Positions 10,138 to 21,351 of a DNA stretch of 64,000 nt are shown in pieces. The stretch is taken from NCBI RefSeq assembly GCF_030052815.1, contig NC_079510.1, positions 52,294,725 through 52,358,724 of the forward strand, in the 5' to 3' direction. Within the stretch, counting starts at the first letter, position 1. Each line of letters begins with the position of its first letter. This stretch comes from Hevea brasiliensis. Its lineage: Eukaryota; Streptophyta; Magnoliopsida; Malpighiales; Euphorbiaceae. The notes below the pieces were generated by a model. That model did no database searches. It saw only the letters and a program-made list of their open reading frames with translations, and was not told where the DNA came from. A program made the translations under genes and the position numbers.

Positions 10138-11679
10138 TGTGCATATCCAATCTGGTTCCTAACTGAATCACCCATAGCTGAAGTGCAATTAAAAGCTGGG
10201 CTTCGATTTCCCCTTGACGACTTCTTTAAGGACGTCCTGAAATTTCACCATGTCTCGGTGGCCCAAGTACATCTGAACTCATGGCGGATCCTGGTAGCCT
10301 TCAGAGGCCTCTGCGGAGCTAAGGGATTCGATCCTATAGCGAAGGTGTTCGCTGAGCTGCATAGGCTCACTCGTCGAAAGGATGATGAGTACTGGTTCTT
10401 TCAAGCAAAATCGCACTGTGGGCTCTTTACCGATCTGCCCTCATCACTAAAGAATTGGAAAAATCGCTTCTTCATGTTGAGGAGCAAGATTCCGAACGGT
10501 TTCAAAGGTTTCCCTAGAAGCTGGGAATATCTGGTCCCGCCGCTTCCGAAGCATGTCGCCCTGAGTAGGGATGAGGGCGCCATGGTAATGGAGCTAAAGG
10601 ATCAGGCAGCCACTCAGAAGTTCTCCTGCTTAGATGCGGTGATGGCCAAACTGCACCATTGGATGATGCGGCTGGTTACCAGCGAAGAACACGGGCTTCA
10701 GCTCTCTGACCTCAGCCCTGGTACTTTCTACATCTCTGATCTCTGGGCCTTAGCGAACTCACTGACTTTTCTTTATGCAGGTATGGCGGGCAGTGAGGCT
10801 TCCAAAGAGAGTTGAAAGCGTAAGAGGGAGGTCTCCAAGAAAGTGCCAGAAATGAAGCTCGCCGAGACCTCACAAACGCCAAGGCATGATCCAGGAGAGG
10901 TGCCAGGAGGCTCGTCCCAACCCTCAGGACAGCCGGTCCCTGAAATAGAAATAGCTCAGTCTCCTCCTTGACAAGAAGAGCCACCACCTCCACCAGTTGC
11001 TTCAAGTGCGGAAGGGGGTCCTTCCCAACCTACTACGAGGACACTTTCTCTCGGCGCCCAAGTCCTAATTGACTCCCTGGAGAAGAACCGATCTGTTCGA
11101 GAGAATCCAGGTTTGGCTAAGGTTCTGGGAGCTTACATATGCCTCCAGGAGGATCGACACAGGCTGACCCAGGGCAGCATTGACGATATCCTGGCCTAAA
11201 CGATGAGCTTGAGCGTGGAGAGCTTGGTAAACCAACACATAATCAGAGAAAAGGCTCATCTTTTGAGGCAAGAGATCCTGAAGGCAGTCCAGGATGCAAC
11301 TTCCGCCCGAGCTCAACTTTCATCTGCCCAGGACTATATAGCTGAAATTGAGGGTCGGATGAAATCCTATGAGGATAAATTGGCCGAGCAAGCTCATGAA
11401 CTCGAAGAAGCTCGAGCACTCCAAACTGCTAACATCGCTCGCCTCACTGAAGAACTTAGAGCAAAAGAAGAAGAGGCAGTGACGAAGGAGGCCGGTGCTT
11501 ATGTGAACGCCCACGACGACCATTTGGCCGAGCTTAGGAGGCATTATCCTGAGGAGGACTTCTCCTGAATGGTGGACCTGGCTCCTCAAGATGAAGAGGA
11601 GAGCGAAGAGGAAGCTGAGGGAGATAGAGAGGGTGAGCGAAATATAGAACAGGCTGGGGGTGATCCTCCAGCCGAATGA
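10138..11679 (+). pseudogene. Antisense ORF in the Tat LTR, 'putative gypsy type transposon' (PF04195-like) protein
   Basis: A single frame open from 10138 (first ATG 10183) to a stop at 11677-11679, about 500 codons, interrupted by four in-frame stops (10813, 10969, 11197, 11566). The N-terminal third, with GLRFPLDDFFKDVL, a conserved NSW..LVAFRGLC segment, then FF..K, reads like the PF04195 family common in plant transposon-derived genes. The middle is Pro/Ser-rich, residues after about 340 form a long heptad-rich coiled coil, and the C-terminus is acidic. A splice-acceptor-like CCCATAG precedes 10173. Antisense extra ORFs are known in the Tat lineage, usually between pol and the 3' LTR; here it lies inside the LTR. 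The family call is from memory of motifs, without a search. Confidence 0.6.
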
Positions 11680-11840
11680 CTTATATTTTTTTACTTTGAA
11701 ATGAAATGAAATTCTCTCTTTTGTTCAATGACTTGATGAGATCAAAAAGTATCTAAGTTGTATAAGTGCCTGATTGTTTGAACATGTTAGAACATCAAAC
11801 TTGAAAGCGATTATTAATCTATGTATGAGAGGTTGGAAAA
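11680..11840. other. AT-rich tail of the antisense ORF
   Basis: Follows the stop of the antisense ORF and would be its 3' UTR if transcribed. No canonical signal was pinned down. Confidence 0.25.
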
Positions 11841-11854
11841 ACATTGTAAGCATG

Positions 11855-12240
11855 AGATCGGCCTAAGTCGAGAACAAACAACGGATAGAACTTTAGGTCA
11901 TTAAAATTGGACACTTGACTTGAACACTTAAGATCGGAAACACCATTAAATTGAACTGCAACCTTAACTTCATTAAATGATTTTCCACAATGTTTATAAA
12001 GGGAAGATCGGAAATAAGAATGGATGGCATGGAGACCTGACATTAATTTGATTTCCTTTGATGGGAGATCGGAGACGAGACCGAATGGCATGGAGGCCTG
12101 ATATTGGCTTAAGAGATCGGGAATGAATCGTATGACATGGAGACTTAATGTTAATGTGATCTCCTTGGGAGATAGGAAATGTGATTGAACAGCGTGGGGA
12201 CCTGATATTGGTGTGACCTTCTTTATTGAGAGATAGGAAA
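11855..12240. repeat. Degenerate ~65-bp tandem repeats near the LTR start
   Basis: About five diverged units carry the pattern GAGATCGGAAA, then GAATGGCATGGAGACCTGA, then a TTAATNTGATTTCCTTT-like stretch. They lie just inside the LTR start, in the U3. Unit boundaries are approximate. Confidence 0.65.
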
Positions 12241-12366
12241 ACATTTGATTGGATGCGGGATCGGCTTATTTCCTATTCAGGTTACTTATAACCGAGAAAT
12301 GTCAGTTGAGGATCGATTTTCAAAGTTCATTGATTTTTGGTGATCGGCCAAAATATGGTGTCGACA

Positions 12367-12380
12367 GCTGCCCCTCTTTA
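12367..12380 (-). other. Polypurine tract of the Tat element
   Basis: The minus strand reads AAAGAGGGGCAGC immediately before the LTR start TGTCGACACC. This is the plus-strand priming site expected upstream of a 3' LTR. Confidence 0.75.
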
Positions 12381-12479
12381 CATAATTTCTATTGAAGGGA
12401 ATAAAATTTTCCCGTGTAGGAATTTTGTAAAGATTCAGACCCATATTTTGAACGATTGGGTATTAAAACGTTGAGACTC

Positions 12480-13140
12480 AAAATTAGAGTTAGGAAACTA
12501 AAACCAACTTAGGTCAATGACCCAGAGGTTGATAATAGGAATTAAATGCTGAAAATTAAAATCAACTTAGATCAAGGAACCAGAAGTTGATAACAGGAAT
12601 TTAAATGCGAAAAATTAAAATCAACTTAGATTAAGGAACCAGAGGTTGATAGCAGGAAATTAAAATCAACTTGGATCAAGGAACCAAAGGTTGATAGCAG
12701 GAAAATTAAAACCAACTTGGATCAAGGAACCAGAGGTTGATAGCAGGAAATTTAAATGCTGAAAATTTAAAATCAACTTGGATCAAGGAACCAGAGGTTG
12801 ATGACATGAAATTTAAATGCGAAAAATTAAAATCAACTTAGATCAAGGAACTAGAGGTTGATAGCAGGAAATTTAAATGCTAAAAAATTAAAATCAACTT
12901 GGATCAAGGAACCAGAGGTTGATAGCAGGAAATTTAAATGTTGAAAAATTAAAATCAACTTGGATCTCGGAACCAAAGGTTGATGACATGAAATTTAAAT
13001 GTGAAAAATTAAAATCAACTTAGATTAAGGAACCAGAGGTTGATGGCAGGAAATTAAAATGCAAAAAATTAAAATAAACTTGGATCAAGGAACCAGAGGT
13101 TGATGGCAGGAAATTAAAATGCCAAAAATTAAAAATGTTT
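12480..13140 (-). repeat. 3' UTR tandem array of the Tat element (~60-65 bp units, ~11 copies)
   Basis: Units share AAAATCAACTTGGATCAAGG, AACCAGAGGTTGATAGCAGG and an AAATTTAAATGC linker; some units lack part of the linker. The array lies between integrase and the polypurine tract. Variable tandem repeats in this position are a documented habit of Tat/Ogre elements and have been proposed as seeds of new satellites. Confidence 0.85.
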
Positions 13141-13854
13141 ACAAAGCAAGCCTAACCTGGCACAAGAAGTTCTTCCATGACGAAGTGTATTTAACAGGAT
13201 CCCGAGGATAAACGATTAATGGAGGACGAGTTACAAGACTTGACCTACAACTCCCCTTCCCTTACTCACGTCTCTGGATACCCCTTTTTGTTTTCAACTT
13301 TCTTCTTGTTTTGCGGATAGCACTCTTGCGGGTTTTCACTTTCCTTTCTACCCATTCGACTAGAAGCGCCCTTCCGGGTTTTCACCCCTAGTTTTTTTTT
13401 TTTTTGGCAACTATCAACCATTCCCTGCAAATCTCTTAGCAAAAGCACACGAGGTTATCAATATCCAAATCCTAATCTTATGACAAAATTTTAACAGATT
13501 AATAGCGCACAAAATAAAGAGGTAGAAAAAGACAATATTAGAGTGTGAGTATACGGGAAAGATAAATCTGAGTGTAAGCGAAACAATAAATGTAAATGTG
13601 TGAAGAAGATAGATGACTTTATTATGGCTTGAGAGATAAGGTACAGTTTCAAAGAAGAAGGGGTACAATAATGGATCTCACAGATTCCTTGTAGTTGACT
13701 TTGAAGTCCCTTGACTGCCATTATTTCAAGTACTCTATTGACGAACATTTCCTTTTCTTGGTCCCATATTCCCTTCCTTATTCCTCCATTTTCTGGTTCT
13801 AAGGGCGCCCTTTCGGGTTTTCACCTCTAGTTTTTTTTTTTTTTTTTTTAGGCA
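13141..13854 (-). other. Rest of the Tat 3' UTR with a duplicated poly-T block
   Basis: Noncoding. Two copies of a ~45-bp block, GCGCCCTTCCGGGTTTTCAC followed by CCCTAG and a long T run, occur at 13368-13404 and 13804-13850. On the element's strand these are poly-A runs followed by a GC-rich segment. Confidence 0.6.
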
Positions 13855-15125
13855 TAATACCTTTTGACAGTGTCGGCATTCACGGGTCTTGGAAATTCTT
13901 CACCATCCATGTGGGTCAAGATGAGGGCCCTACCAGAAAACGCCCTTTTAACCACATAGGGTCCCTCATAAGTTGGTGACCATTTACCCCGGGCATCATT
14001 TTGATTCGAAAGCACCTTCTTTAGGGCTAGGTCCCCGGGTTGAAATTCTCATGGGCGAACGCCTTTGTTAAATGCCCTAGCCATTCTTCTCTGGTATAAC
14101 TGCCCATGACATGCTGCTGCTAGCCTTTTCTCATCTAGCAAATTCAATTGGTCCAACCTCGACTAGATCCATTCCGACTTATCAATTCCTGATTCCTTCA
14201 AAATTCTTAGGGAAGAAATTTCTACTTCAATAGGCAGAACAGCTTCCATCCCGTAAACTAGTGAGCATGGAGTTGCCCCAGTTGATGTTCTTATAGAGGT
14301 CCGGTATGCATGAAGAGCGTAGGGAAGCATATCATGCCAATCTCTGTAAGTGACTGTTATTTTCCGGATGATCCTCTTAAGATTTTTGTTGGCGGCTTCC
14401 ACCGCTCCATTCATCTGGGGACGGTATGGTGAAGAATTGAGATGTCGGATCTTGTATTGGTTACATAAACTTTGGATCTTTGGACCGTTCAAATTCTTGG
14501 CGTTGTCAGTGATGATTTCGCTGGGGAGGCCATGTCGGCAGATGACATTATTTCTGAGGAATTTGAGAAATGTGTTTTGCGTGATGTGGGCATATGATGT
14601 TGCTTTGACCCATTTAGAAAAATAGTCAATGGCTACCAGGATGAACCTATGCCCATTGGATGCCTTGGGATTAATGGGGGCAATTACATCGATGCCCCAC
14701 ATTGCAAAAGGCCAAGGGGAAACGAGATTGAACAGTTGATGAGGTGGGACATTTATCGGATCTGCGTATATTTGACATTTATGACACTTCCGAAAGTACT
14801 CGATGCAATCCTTCTCCAAAGTAGTCGAGAAGTATCCCCGTCTCATGATTTGCTTAGCCATCATATGCCCATTAGCATGGGTTGCACAATTCCCCTCATG
14901 AGTCTCAAAAAAGATCCTCCTTGCTTCTTTTGCATCTACGCATCTCAACAATTCACCGTTGGAGCTCCTTTTGTATAGAATTTCACCATTGGGGAAGTAT
15001 CCCAAAGCTAGTCTGCGGATCATTCTTCTTTCATTTTGGCTTGCCCCTGGAGGGAATTCTCTGGTTTTGATGTATACTTGGATGTTGTGATACCAAGGTT
15101 TACCATCTGTTTCTTCCTCGATCAT
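13855..15125 (-). pseudogene. Tat integrase (with two in-frame stops near its C-terminus)
   Basis: Integrase catalyses insertion of the cDNA. The 320-codon open segment (14163-15125) has the HHCC zinc-binding part (residues about 75-120, ending CHKC), then the core with the catalytic triad: Asp in WGIDVI (about 145), Asp in ITDNAKN (about 205) and Glu in GAVEAAN (about 241). A stop follows SEWI at 14163. The frame then continues past a second stop (near 14053) through a GDLALKKV / KW.PTYEGPYVV segment typical of gypsy integrase C-termini and ends near 13855. The upstream junction to RNase H is frame-disrupted. Confidence 0.85.
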
Positions 15126-15570
15126 GAAGCAGTACGCCGGCTCACTCCTTGCTTTGATCCGTAATACCTAAGTTGTCTGCCCTTCTTCCATTTGAGCCAT
15201 GACAGCCAGGGTGGCCAAGGCATCCGCGAACTGATTCTTGTCCTGACTAAGGTGAGTGAAAGAAATTTCTTAATCAACTCCAATAGGTACTTTTGATATG
15301 GAATTAACTTCAAATCCTTGGTTTGCCATTCTCCCTTGACTTGATAAATGATCAAGGCTGAATCACCATACACCTCTAACTTCCTGACTTTCATTTCGAT
15401 GGCAGCCTGTAAACCCATCACAAAGGCTTCATATTCTGCGACATTGTTGGTGCAGTCAAACCTTAATTTGATAGCTATCGGGAAGTGTTTTCCGTTAGGG
15501 GATACCAGCACAGCTCTAATCCCATTACCAGAAAAATTGGCAGCTCCGTCAAAATACATTTCCCATACAT
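15126..15570 (-). pseudogene. Archaeal-type RNase H domain of the Tat pol
   Basis: Begins YFDGAANFSGNGI with the first catalytic Asp, then NNVAEYEA (Glu), then VYGDSALII (Asp). This second, archaeal-like RNase H is a marker of the Tat lineage and degrades the RNA strand during reverse transcription. The frame is lost after about residue 95 (near 15255); the rest of the domain is in another frame. It is separated from the RT-connection segment by another frame break around 15475-15560. Confidence 0.8.
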
Positions 15571-17167
15571 CAGCAGGTCCTCGTCGACTTCATTAACATG
15601 CTCATCGGGGAACTCAAAATCCAAGGCTTCATAATCTTGGATAGGGTTTTCTGCTAGGAGATCAGCGATTACGCTACCCTTTACTGCCTTTCGAGTTATG
15701 TAGACAATGTCATATTGAGAGAGTATGACTTGCCATTTCGCTATCCTCTCTGGCACAAATGGGCTTTTAAATACGTATTTGATGGGATCCATGTGGGAGA
15801 TGAGCCATGTCTTATGATTCAACATATAGTGTTTAAACCGATTTGCCGTCCAGGCCAACGCGATCATTGAACTTCTTGCTCAGGTAATAAATGGCCCTCT
15901 CTTTTCGACCAGTATCATCATGCTGCCACAAAACACATCCCATTGAATTCTGTTGGACTGCCATGTATAGAATCAACGGTCTTCCTGCCACCAAAGGAAC
16001 CAATATTGGCGGGTTTGATAGGTATTGCTTAATTATCTCGAAAACCCCTTGACAAACTGAATCCCATTGAGTGGTGTTATTCTTTCGGAGTAGTCTATAG
16101 ATAGGCTCAGCTTTAGCAGTGAGGTTGAAAATAAATCTCGAAATGTAGTTCACTTCCCAGAAATCGCGCACCTCCTCCCTCGCTTTTGGGGATGGCATTT
16201 CTTGAATGGCTCGAACTTTGTCTGGATCTACTTCTATTCCCTTCTCACTCACTATGAATCCCAACAACTTCCTAGATCTAGCTCCGAACACGCATTTGGC
16301 AGGGTTCAATTTCAGCTGATACTTCCTGAGTCTCTCGAATACTTTCCTCAGCACCTGCACATGGCTTTCTCCCTCTCTGGATTTGATGATCATATCGTCC
16401 ACATATACCTCTACCTCTTTGTGCATCATATCGTGGAACAATGTGACCATAGCACGTTGGTAGATAGCGCCAGCATTCTTTAAGCCAAATGGCATGACCC
16501 GATAACAAAATACCCCCCACTGAGTGATAAAAGCAGTTTTCTCCTTATCTTGTTTGTCCATGGGGATTTGATTGTACCCTGACGCCCCATCAATACATGA
16601 ACATCTGCCCAATCCTGCAGCATTGTCTACTAGCATGTCTATGTGTGGGAGAGGGAAATCATCTTTCAAGTTTGCTTTATTAAGATCCCTGTAATCAACA
16701 CATACCCTGACTCTCCCGTCCTTCTTCATTACCGGGATAACATTAGCTATCCATTGGGGATATTTGGCTACTTCCAGAAACCCAGCATCATACTGCTTTT
16801 TGACTTTATCCCTAACTTTGAGTAGCATGTCAGGGTTCATTCTTCTTAGCTTCTGCTTTACTGGGATCGTCCCGAGAATTAGGGGAATTTTATGCGTTAC
16901 TATGTGAGGGTCTAAGCCATTCATATCGTCATAGCTCCATGAAAATATATCCAGGAATTCTTTGAGCAAACTGACCATATCTTCTAATTCCCTACTCCCC
17001 ACAATCTTAAGTTTCCTTCTTATTTCTTCTGTGCCTAGATTTATGGTGTGAATTTCGTCCCCACAAGGCACTAGGGAAGGTTCATCTTTTTCACCCCTTT
17101 CTTCTGAGAGTTCCTCTTTAGAATCACTTGAAGTAATGGCAGTTATGGGGATTTCAAGATTAACCAA
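15475..17167 (-). pseudogene. Tat reverse transcriptase and RNase H connection domain
   Basis: From an acidic linker (SSDSKEELSEERGE) the frame enters RT. Motifs in order: VRVCVDYRDLNKA, FPLPHID, DGASGYNQIPM, YRVMPFGLKNAGA, and the catalytic YVDDMI at about residue 255; then LNPAKCVFG and the thumb. The frame breaks near 15840-15870. The following 15475-15867 segment carries the connection/RNase H-like region (LNHKTWLISHMDPIKYV). Without repair of the breaks no functional pol is made. Confidence 0.85.
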
Positions 17168-17199
17168 GGGAATTTCTAAGTCTATTGAATTATTAGGTG

Positions 17200-17913
17200 T
17201 TAATTGATGAATGGTCCTGAAGAAACGAAAGGGAATATATTATAAGAATGGATTTCAAGAAAAAGGAAAAGAGAATTGGATGTGAAATGTGCTATTAATT
17301 CATTAATATTTGTATCATAAGAAAAGGGTCCATTTACAGTATTACACTTGTCACCATAGATGAAATGATCAAGTGTAGATAACCAAAGGTACTTTACTCG
17401 AGATTGAGTACAGGAATGTCCTCTGCTGTCCAGTTCTTGCCCTTCAGCCATTGGCGAGATCAGGGCTTCATACGAGGAATCGAGATGGATAACATCAATG
17501 GATGGTTCGTCGGGTGATTCTTCAGCTTCCACTGGATTTTCAATGACCGGCTTGGTGAAGATATTTGTGATCTTTGGGACAACCTTCATTTTCCTGACTT
17601 TTTGGTCAAATCTCTGATCCCGAAGGAGGTTGCTCTTCCAAAATTGCCAGTCCATAAGGGCATCTTCCTCAAATCCAAGGCCGAAATGACCAATCTTTTG
17701 GATAGCCAGTATGGGTTCAACCATTCCCTGTAATGTGGCGCCCAATCCCTTGCCTATCTCATATCCGTTCTTAAGCATCACCTTGGCGACCATAGCTGTG
17801 GCCCCTTCATCCCTCAGGATAGTTTCTTGCAATTCTAGAGCCTGGAAAGAACTTTCCAAGGACTCTTTAGTTGCTTCCACATAAGGAAATGATTGCGGCT
17901 TGGTGACCATCAT
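17200..17913 (-). pseudogene. G-patch-containing segment between Tat protease and RT
   Basis: Contains MLKNGYEIGKGLGATLQGMV followed by IGHFGLGF, a G-patch-like glycine-rich motif (residues about 46-80). Such G-patch segments sit between protease and RT in many Tat-type polyproteins and may bind RNA. The region is flanked by stops on both sides. The following acidic linker leads to RT. Confidence 0.7.
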
Positions 17914-17967
17914 GGCTTCCTTCCCTTTTACGGTGATGATCCTGCTGTCAATGATATACTTAATCTT

Positions 17968-18798
17968 CTAATGCAAGGTCGAAGGTACGACATTTGCTGA
18001 ATGGGTCCAAGGCCTCCCTAGCAGCATGGTGTATGCAGGTTCAATGTCCATCACTTGGAATGTGACGTTGAAAGTGCATGCCCTGATTTGAAGCGGCAAG
18101 TCAATGTCTCCCAGTACCTCCCTCCTTGTGCTGTCAAAGGCTCTTACTACCATGGCACTTTGACGCATGTTTGATCGGTCGACAAGCAGCCTTGCCAAGG
18201 TGGCATTTGGCAAGACGTTAAGCACAGATCCATTATTAATGAGGACTTTAGCAATTATATAGCCTTTGCATTTTATTGTCACATGCAAAGCCTTGGTGTG
18301 CTTTAAGCCAGCCGGGTCTATCTCCTCTTCTGAGAAGGTGACAAAACTGGATGCCTGAATTTGTCCCACTATCTTCTCAAATTGCCTCGGTGTGATATCG
18401 GGGTTTACGAAGGCCTGACCCAGAATCTGCTGCAGGGCTTGGCAATGCACTTCTGAGCTCAAAATTAGTGACAGCAGTGAAATCCAAGCAGGCGTCTTCC
18501 TTAGCTGCTCAACAACATCGTATTCACTCTGCTTCATTATTTGAAGCAACAATTCCTCTTCTCCATTCGATCCAGTAGGTTCTCCTTTCCCAACTTTCTC
18601 AACCTCCTCTTCCGTGCTCTCCCGCGACTCTCCCATTTTTACTTTCGCTTTCTTCTTTTCCTTCTCATTATCCCCATAGCATCTCTCGCTCCGGGTTATA
18701 AATTTAACCTCTTGCTCGAGTGGGGAGGAGTTTGTGGTAGTGACAGGCTCGGGGTTTAATTGGGGAGTAGCATTACCGAAAGGTCCGGTGTAAGTCAT
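17968..18798 (-). pseudogene. Tat protease region with altered active site
   Basis: An aspartic protease normally processes the polyprotein. The segment KVLINNGSVLNVLP (codons about 18225-18250) corresponds to the family motif I-D-N-G-S; here the catalytic Asp codon at 18235-18237 reads AAT (Asn), a single transition from Asp. The conserved second half (MLLGRPW) is present near residue 262. Upstream residues are charged and low-complexity (KKAKVKMGES, TEEEVEKVGKG). Ends with LH and a stop. Confidence 0.8.
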
Positions 18799-18799
18799 T

Positions 18800-20900
18800 C
18801 TGAAATGCTCGTGGGGAGCAAAGCAGGGTTTAGGAGGTGTTGAGGGTAAGGCTAGGTCAAGGCTAGGAGCGGATGTACTGGTTGATGCTCCTTGGGTGAA
18901 GACTTAGAAATTATAGTTCCACGGCACAACACGAGTGTTTGTGACTGGGAGTTGAGGTGGGGTTCGGATGACTGTTACTGGCGGTGGTGGTGCTGGGGCA
19001 GAGAAGGTCATTCTGGGATTAAAGGTGGAGGCGTTCTGGCCGAATCTGACTATATTTACTCCGCCCTCCATTTTCGACCTTGCTTGGGACCTCAAAATTT
19101 TGAGGGATAACAAGTTCTGGACCTCTTACTGGAATTCCTCACAGTCTCATGATCAGCTGCTCCTCCATGGTAGGGACATCCTGTATCCCTTCCTGATCCG
19201 GATGCCTGTGGATAGAGGTAGCCCTCCCTTACTGCCATTGTAAAAATTTCCCCAAAGCAAGGAATCAGCTGATCTACCTTGAAGGTTGACCTTTCTTCTT
19301 CAGAGTCTATCATATTCATGCCATTGCCCGCACCATGATTGGGCAATGGGCTTGAAGTGACAATGGGGAGGGAGCCATTCCCTTCGATCTTCAACCACCT
19401 GTTTCTGATTAAGGCTTGCACTCTTCCCTTGAGTGCCCCGCAGTTATCGGTCGAGTGTCAAAGTGCCCCTCCATGATATTCGCATCGGGCACTGGCATCA
19501 TACCACCTGGGGTATGGAGGCTGAATTGGGTCAAGGGGGATTGGCACTATTTGGTTTATACCGACGAGGTATCGATATATTTCGCCGAGTGGGAGGGGAA
19601 GAGGTGGATCAGGATTTCTTTGCGGTCTGGGATTATTTTGGGGAGGAGGTGGTCTTGATTGAACTGGCTGGGCAGGCGACTGGGGTTATAGGCCATTTGC
19701 AGTGGATACTGGGGGCATGGATGAGGATAATTTGGAAGAGGGGGTGGAATGTTGGCAATTGTTGGGCCATGAGGGGGAGGATATGGCCAGTAATTATTCT
19801 AAGGAAATGGGGATTGGGCTTGTCGGGTGATGGTATGCACATCACCTTCTTTCTTTTTGCTGAAGCTGGCGGTCTTCTTTGCAGGATTCTCAGTAAACTC
19901 CTGCAGCCGTCCCATCCTCAGGTTAGCTTCTATCCTCTCGCCAGCTTGAATGATGTCTGAGAAGCTATTGGAGGTATTTCCAATCATCAGATTGAAATAG
20001 GAAGCTTTTAACGTCTCAATATATAGAGAGCAGAGTTCATTATCAGTAATCGGAGGATACACCTCTGCTGCTTTCTCTCTCTATCTCTGGGCATACTCCT
20101 TGAAGCTCTCCCTTTCTCTCTGCACTAGATTTTGGAGGTCTCTCCTTGTGGGGGTGACATCACAGTTGAATTTATACTGTTTCAGGAAAGCATCTGCCAG
20201 ATCTTTCCAGGAGCGCAGCTTGCTCCTATCTAACTGAATGCACCATCTCAGGGCTGCCCCAGAGAGACTCTCGTGGAAGAAGTGGACCATGAGTCTATCA
20301 TCTTCCGTTAAGGCAAACATTTTGGCAATGTAAGTAGCCAGGTGAATGTGAGGGTCTGACTCCCCGGTGTATTTGTCGAAGTCCGGGATTTTGAATTTGG
20401 GTGGCACCACCACGTTTGGCACCAATCTCAGTGATGCCACATCAACTGAACCATACATGTTCAGGCCCTCTATTACTCTTAATCTTTCTTTTAGAGCAGA
20501 TAACTTCTCGTTCTTTCTTATTTTACTTTCTCCTCCTACTACATGAGCTATTCCCGCAGTTGGGAAATAAGGGGCAGGATGAACCGGAGGAATTGGGATT
20601 GAAGGGTGTGTTTCGGCATTTGGGACAGCCGAGTAGTAGGGGAAAGCTAGGTCATTATTTAAGGGGGCCAGATTGACAGTGATCGTCAGATCCGGGATAG
20701 GTGGCTGGAAAGTAAAAGAGGTTCAAGCTTGATGAGAATCAACCATTGTAAGAGGCGGGGGAGGTAGTGGCAAGTTGGGCTCTGATGCAGGCTTATTTTG
20801 GGACATCTCCCTCATTAATCTCTTGAGCTCCGAGACTTGGTCTTTCAATTTGGAAACTTGTCCTTGTAGGTTCTGGACTTGCTCCTGATCTTCCATTAGC
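18800..20900 (-). pseudogene. Tat gag (Retrotrans_gag core plus CxYH zinc motif)
   Basis: The capsid core lies at 19799-20458: PPKFKIPDFDKYTGESDPHIHL at its start, ALRWCIQLDRSKLRSWKDL in the middle, and ESFKEYAQR near 20083, where an in-frame TAG interrupts. Downstream, a CEYHGGAL..HSTDNC zinc-binding motif typical of Tat gag lies near 19440-19490 with an in-frame TGA. A Pro-rich C-terminal part (APAPPPPVTVIRTPP) runs to about 18904. The N-terminal, Pro-rich part extends to about 20900. Confidence 0.8.
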
Positions 20901-21351
20901 CTTTTTGTTCAAGACCTCGTTAAGTACACTCGTTGAACAGCTCGTTTGGTCAGGCTTGCTTTGCTTGAAGCAATGTTGATTTTCTGTAGGGGATTAAAAA
21001 AAGAAGTCTTTTAATGAATTTTGAATTTTGTTAAAAATTAAAAGGTCCTGGTTTGGACAAAGGATACAGTGGCATCTGAAAGCCAGGAATAAAATCTGCA
21101 GAAGAATAATTGTATCAATTTTATCATGGCATCATTCGATAGTCCAACGATGAATGATTGGATTGAATATGTGTCTATGATACTTGTCCATATGGCGCAT
21201 TCAACTTTTCGCATAACCCTAGCGAGGGTGGTTCCTACGGGAGTCATACTATTCATTCACAATTTTGCTAAACAATGGCCCAAAGTTATTCCATTAATCG
21301 AATAGTTCATACACAGCATTCTTTACATTAGCCTAGGCTTAGGGAGACTCT

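Larger units (their letters stand above)
6926..12366 (-). repeat. 3' LTR of Tat copy B (5,441 bp)
   Basis: Starts on the minus strand at 12366 with TGTCGACACC, immediately after the purine tract GAGGGGCAGC, and ends at 6926 with GCGACA. Terminal bases are TGTCG and CGACA. The end is confirmed by the target duplication and by copy A, which ends identically at 3302. The sense promoter TATA (CTATAAATACC, minus strand) is at about 8755-8765, leaving a U3 of roughly 3.6 kb. The U3 holds the antisense ORFs and a ~65-bp repeat array; the downstream part holds the hairpin repeat array. Confidence 0.75.

Noticed and set aside
12480..13140. Regular ~60-bp repeats with spacer-like variation, superficially like a CRISPR array
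   Set aside because: Spacers are not unique, the units drift gradually, and the array sits in the 3' UTR of a plant retrotransposon.
19416..19960. 175-aa plus-strand ORF within the Tat gag region
   Set aside because: Composition and position show it is the antisense shadow of the Pro-rich gag C-terminus.
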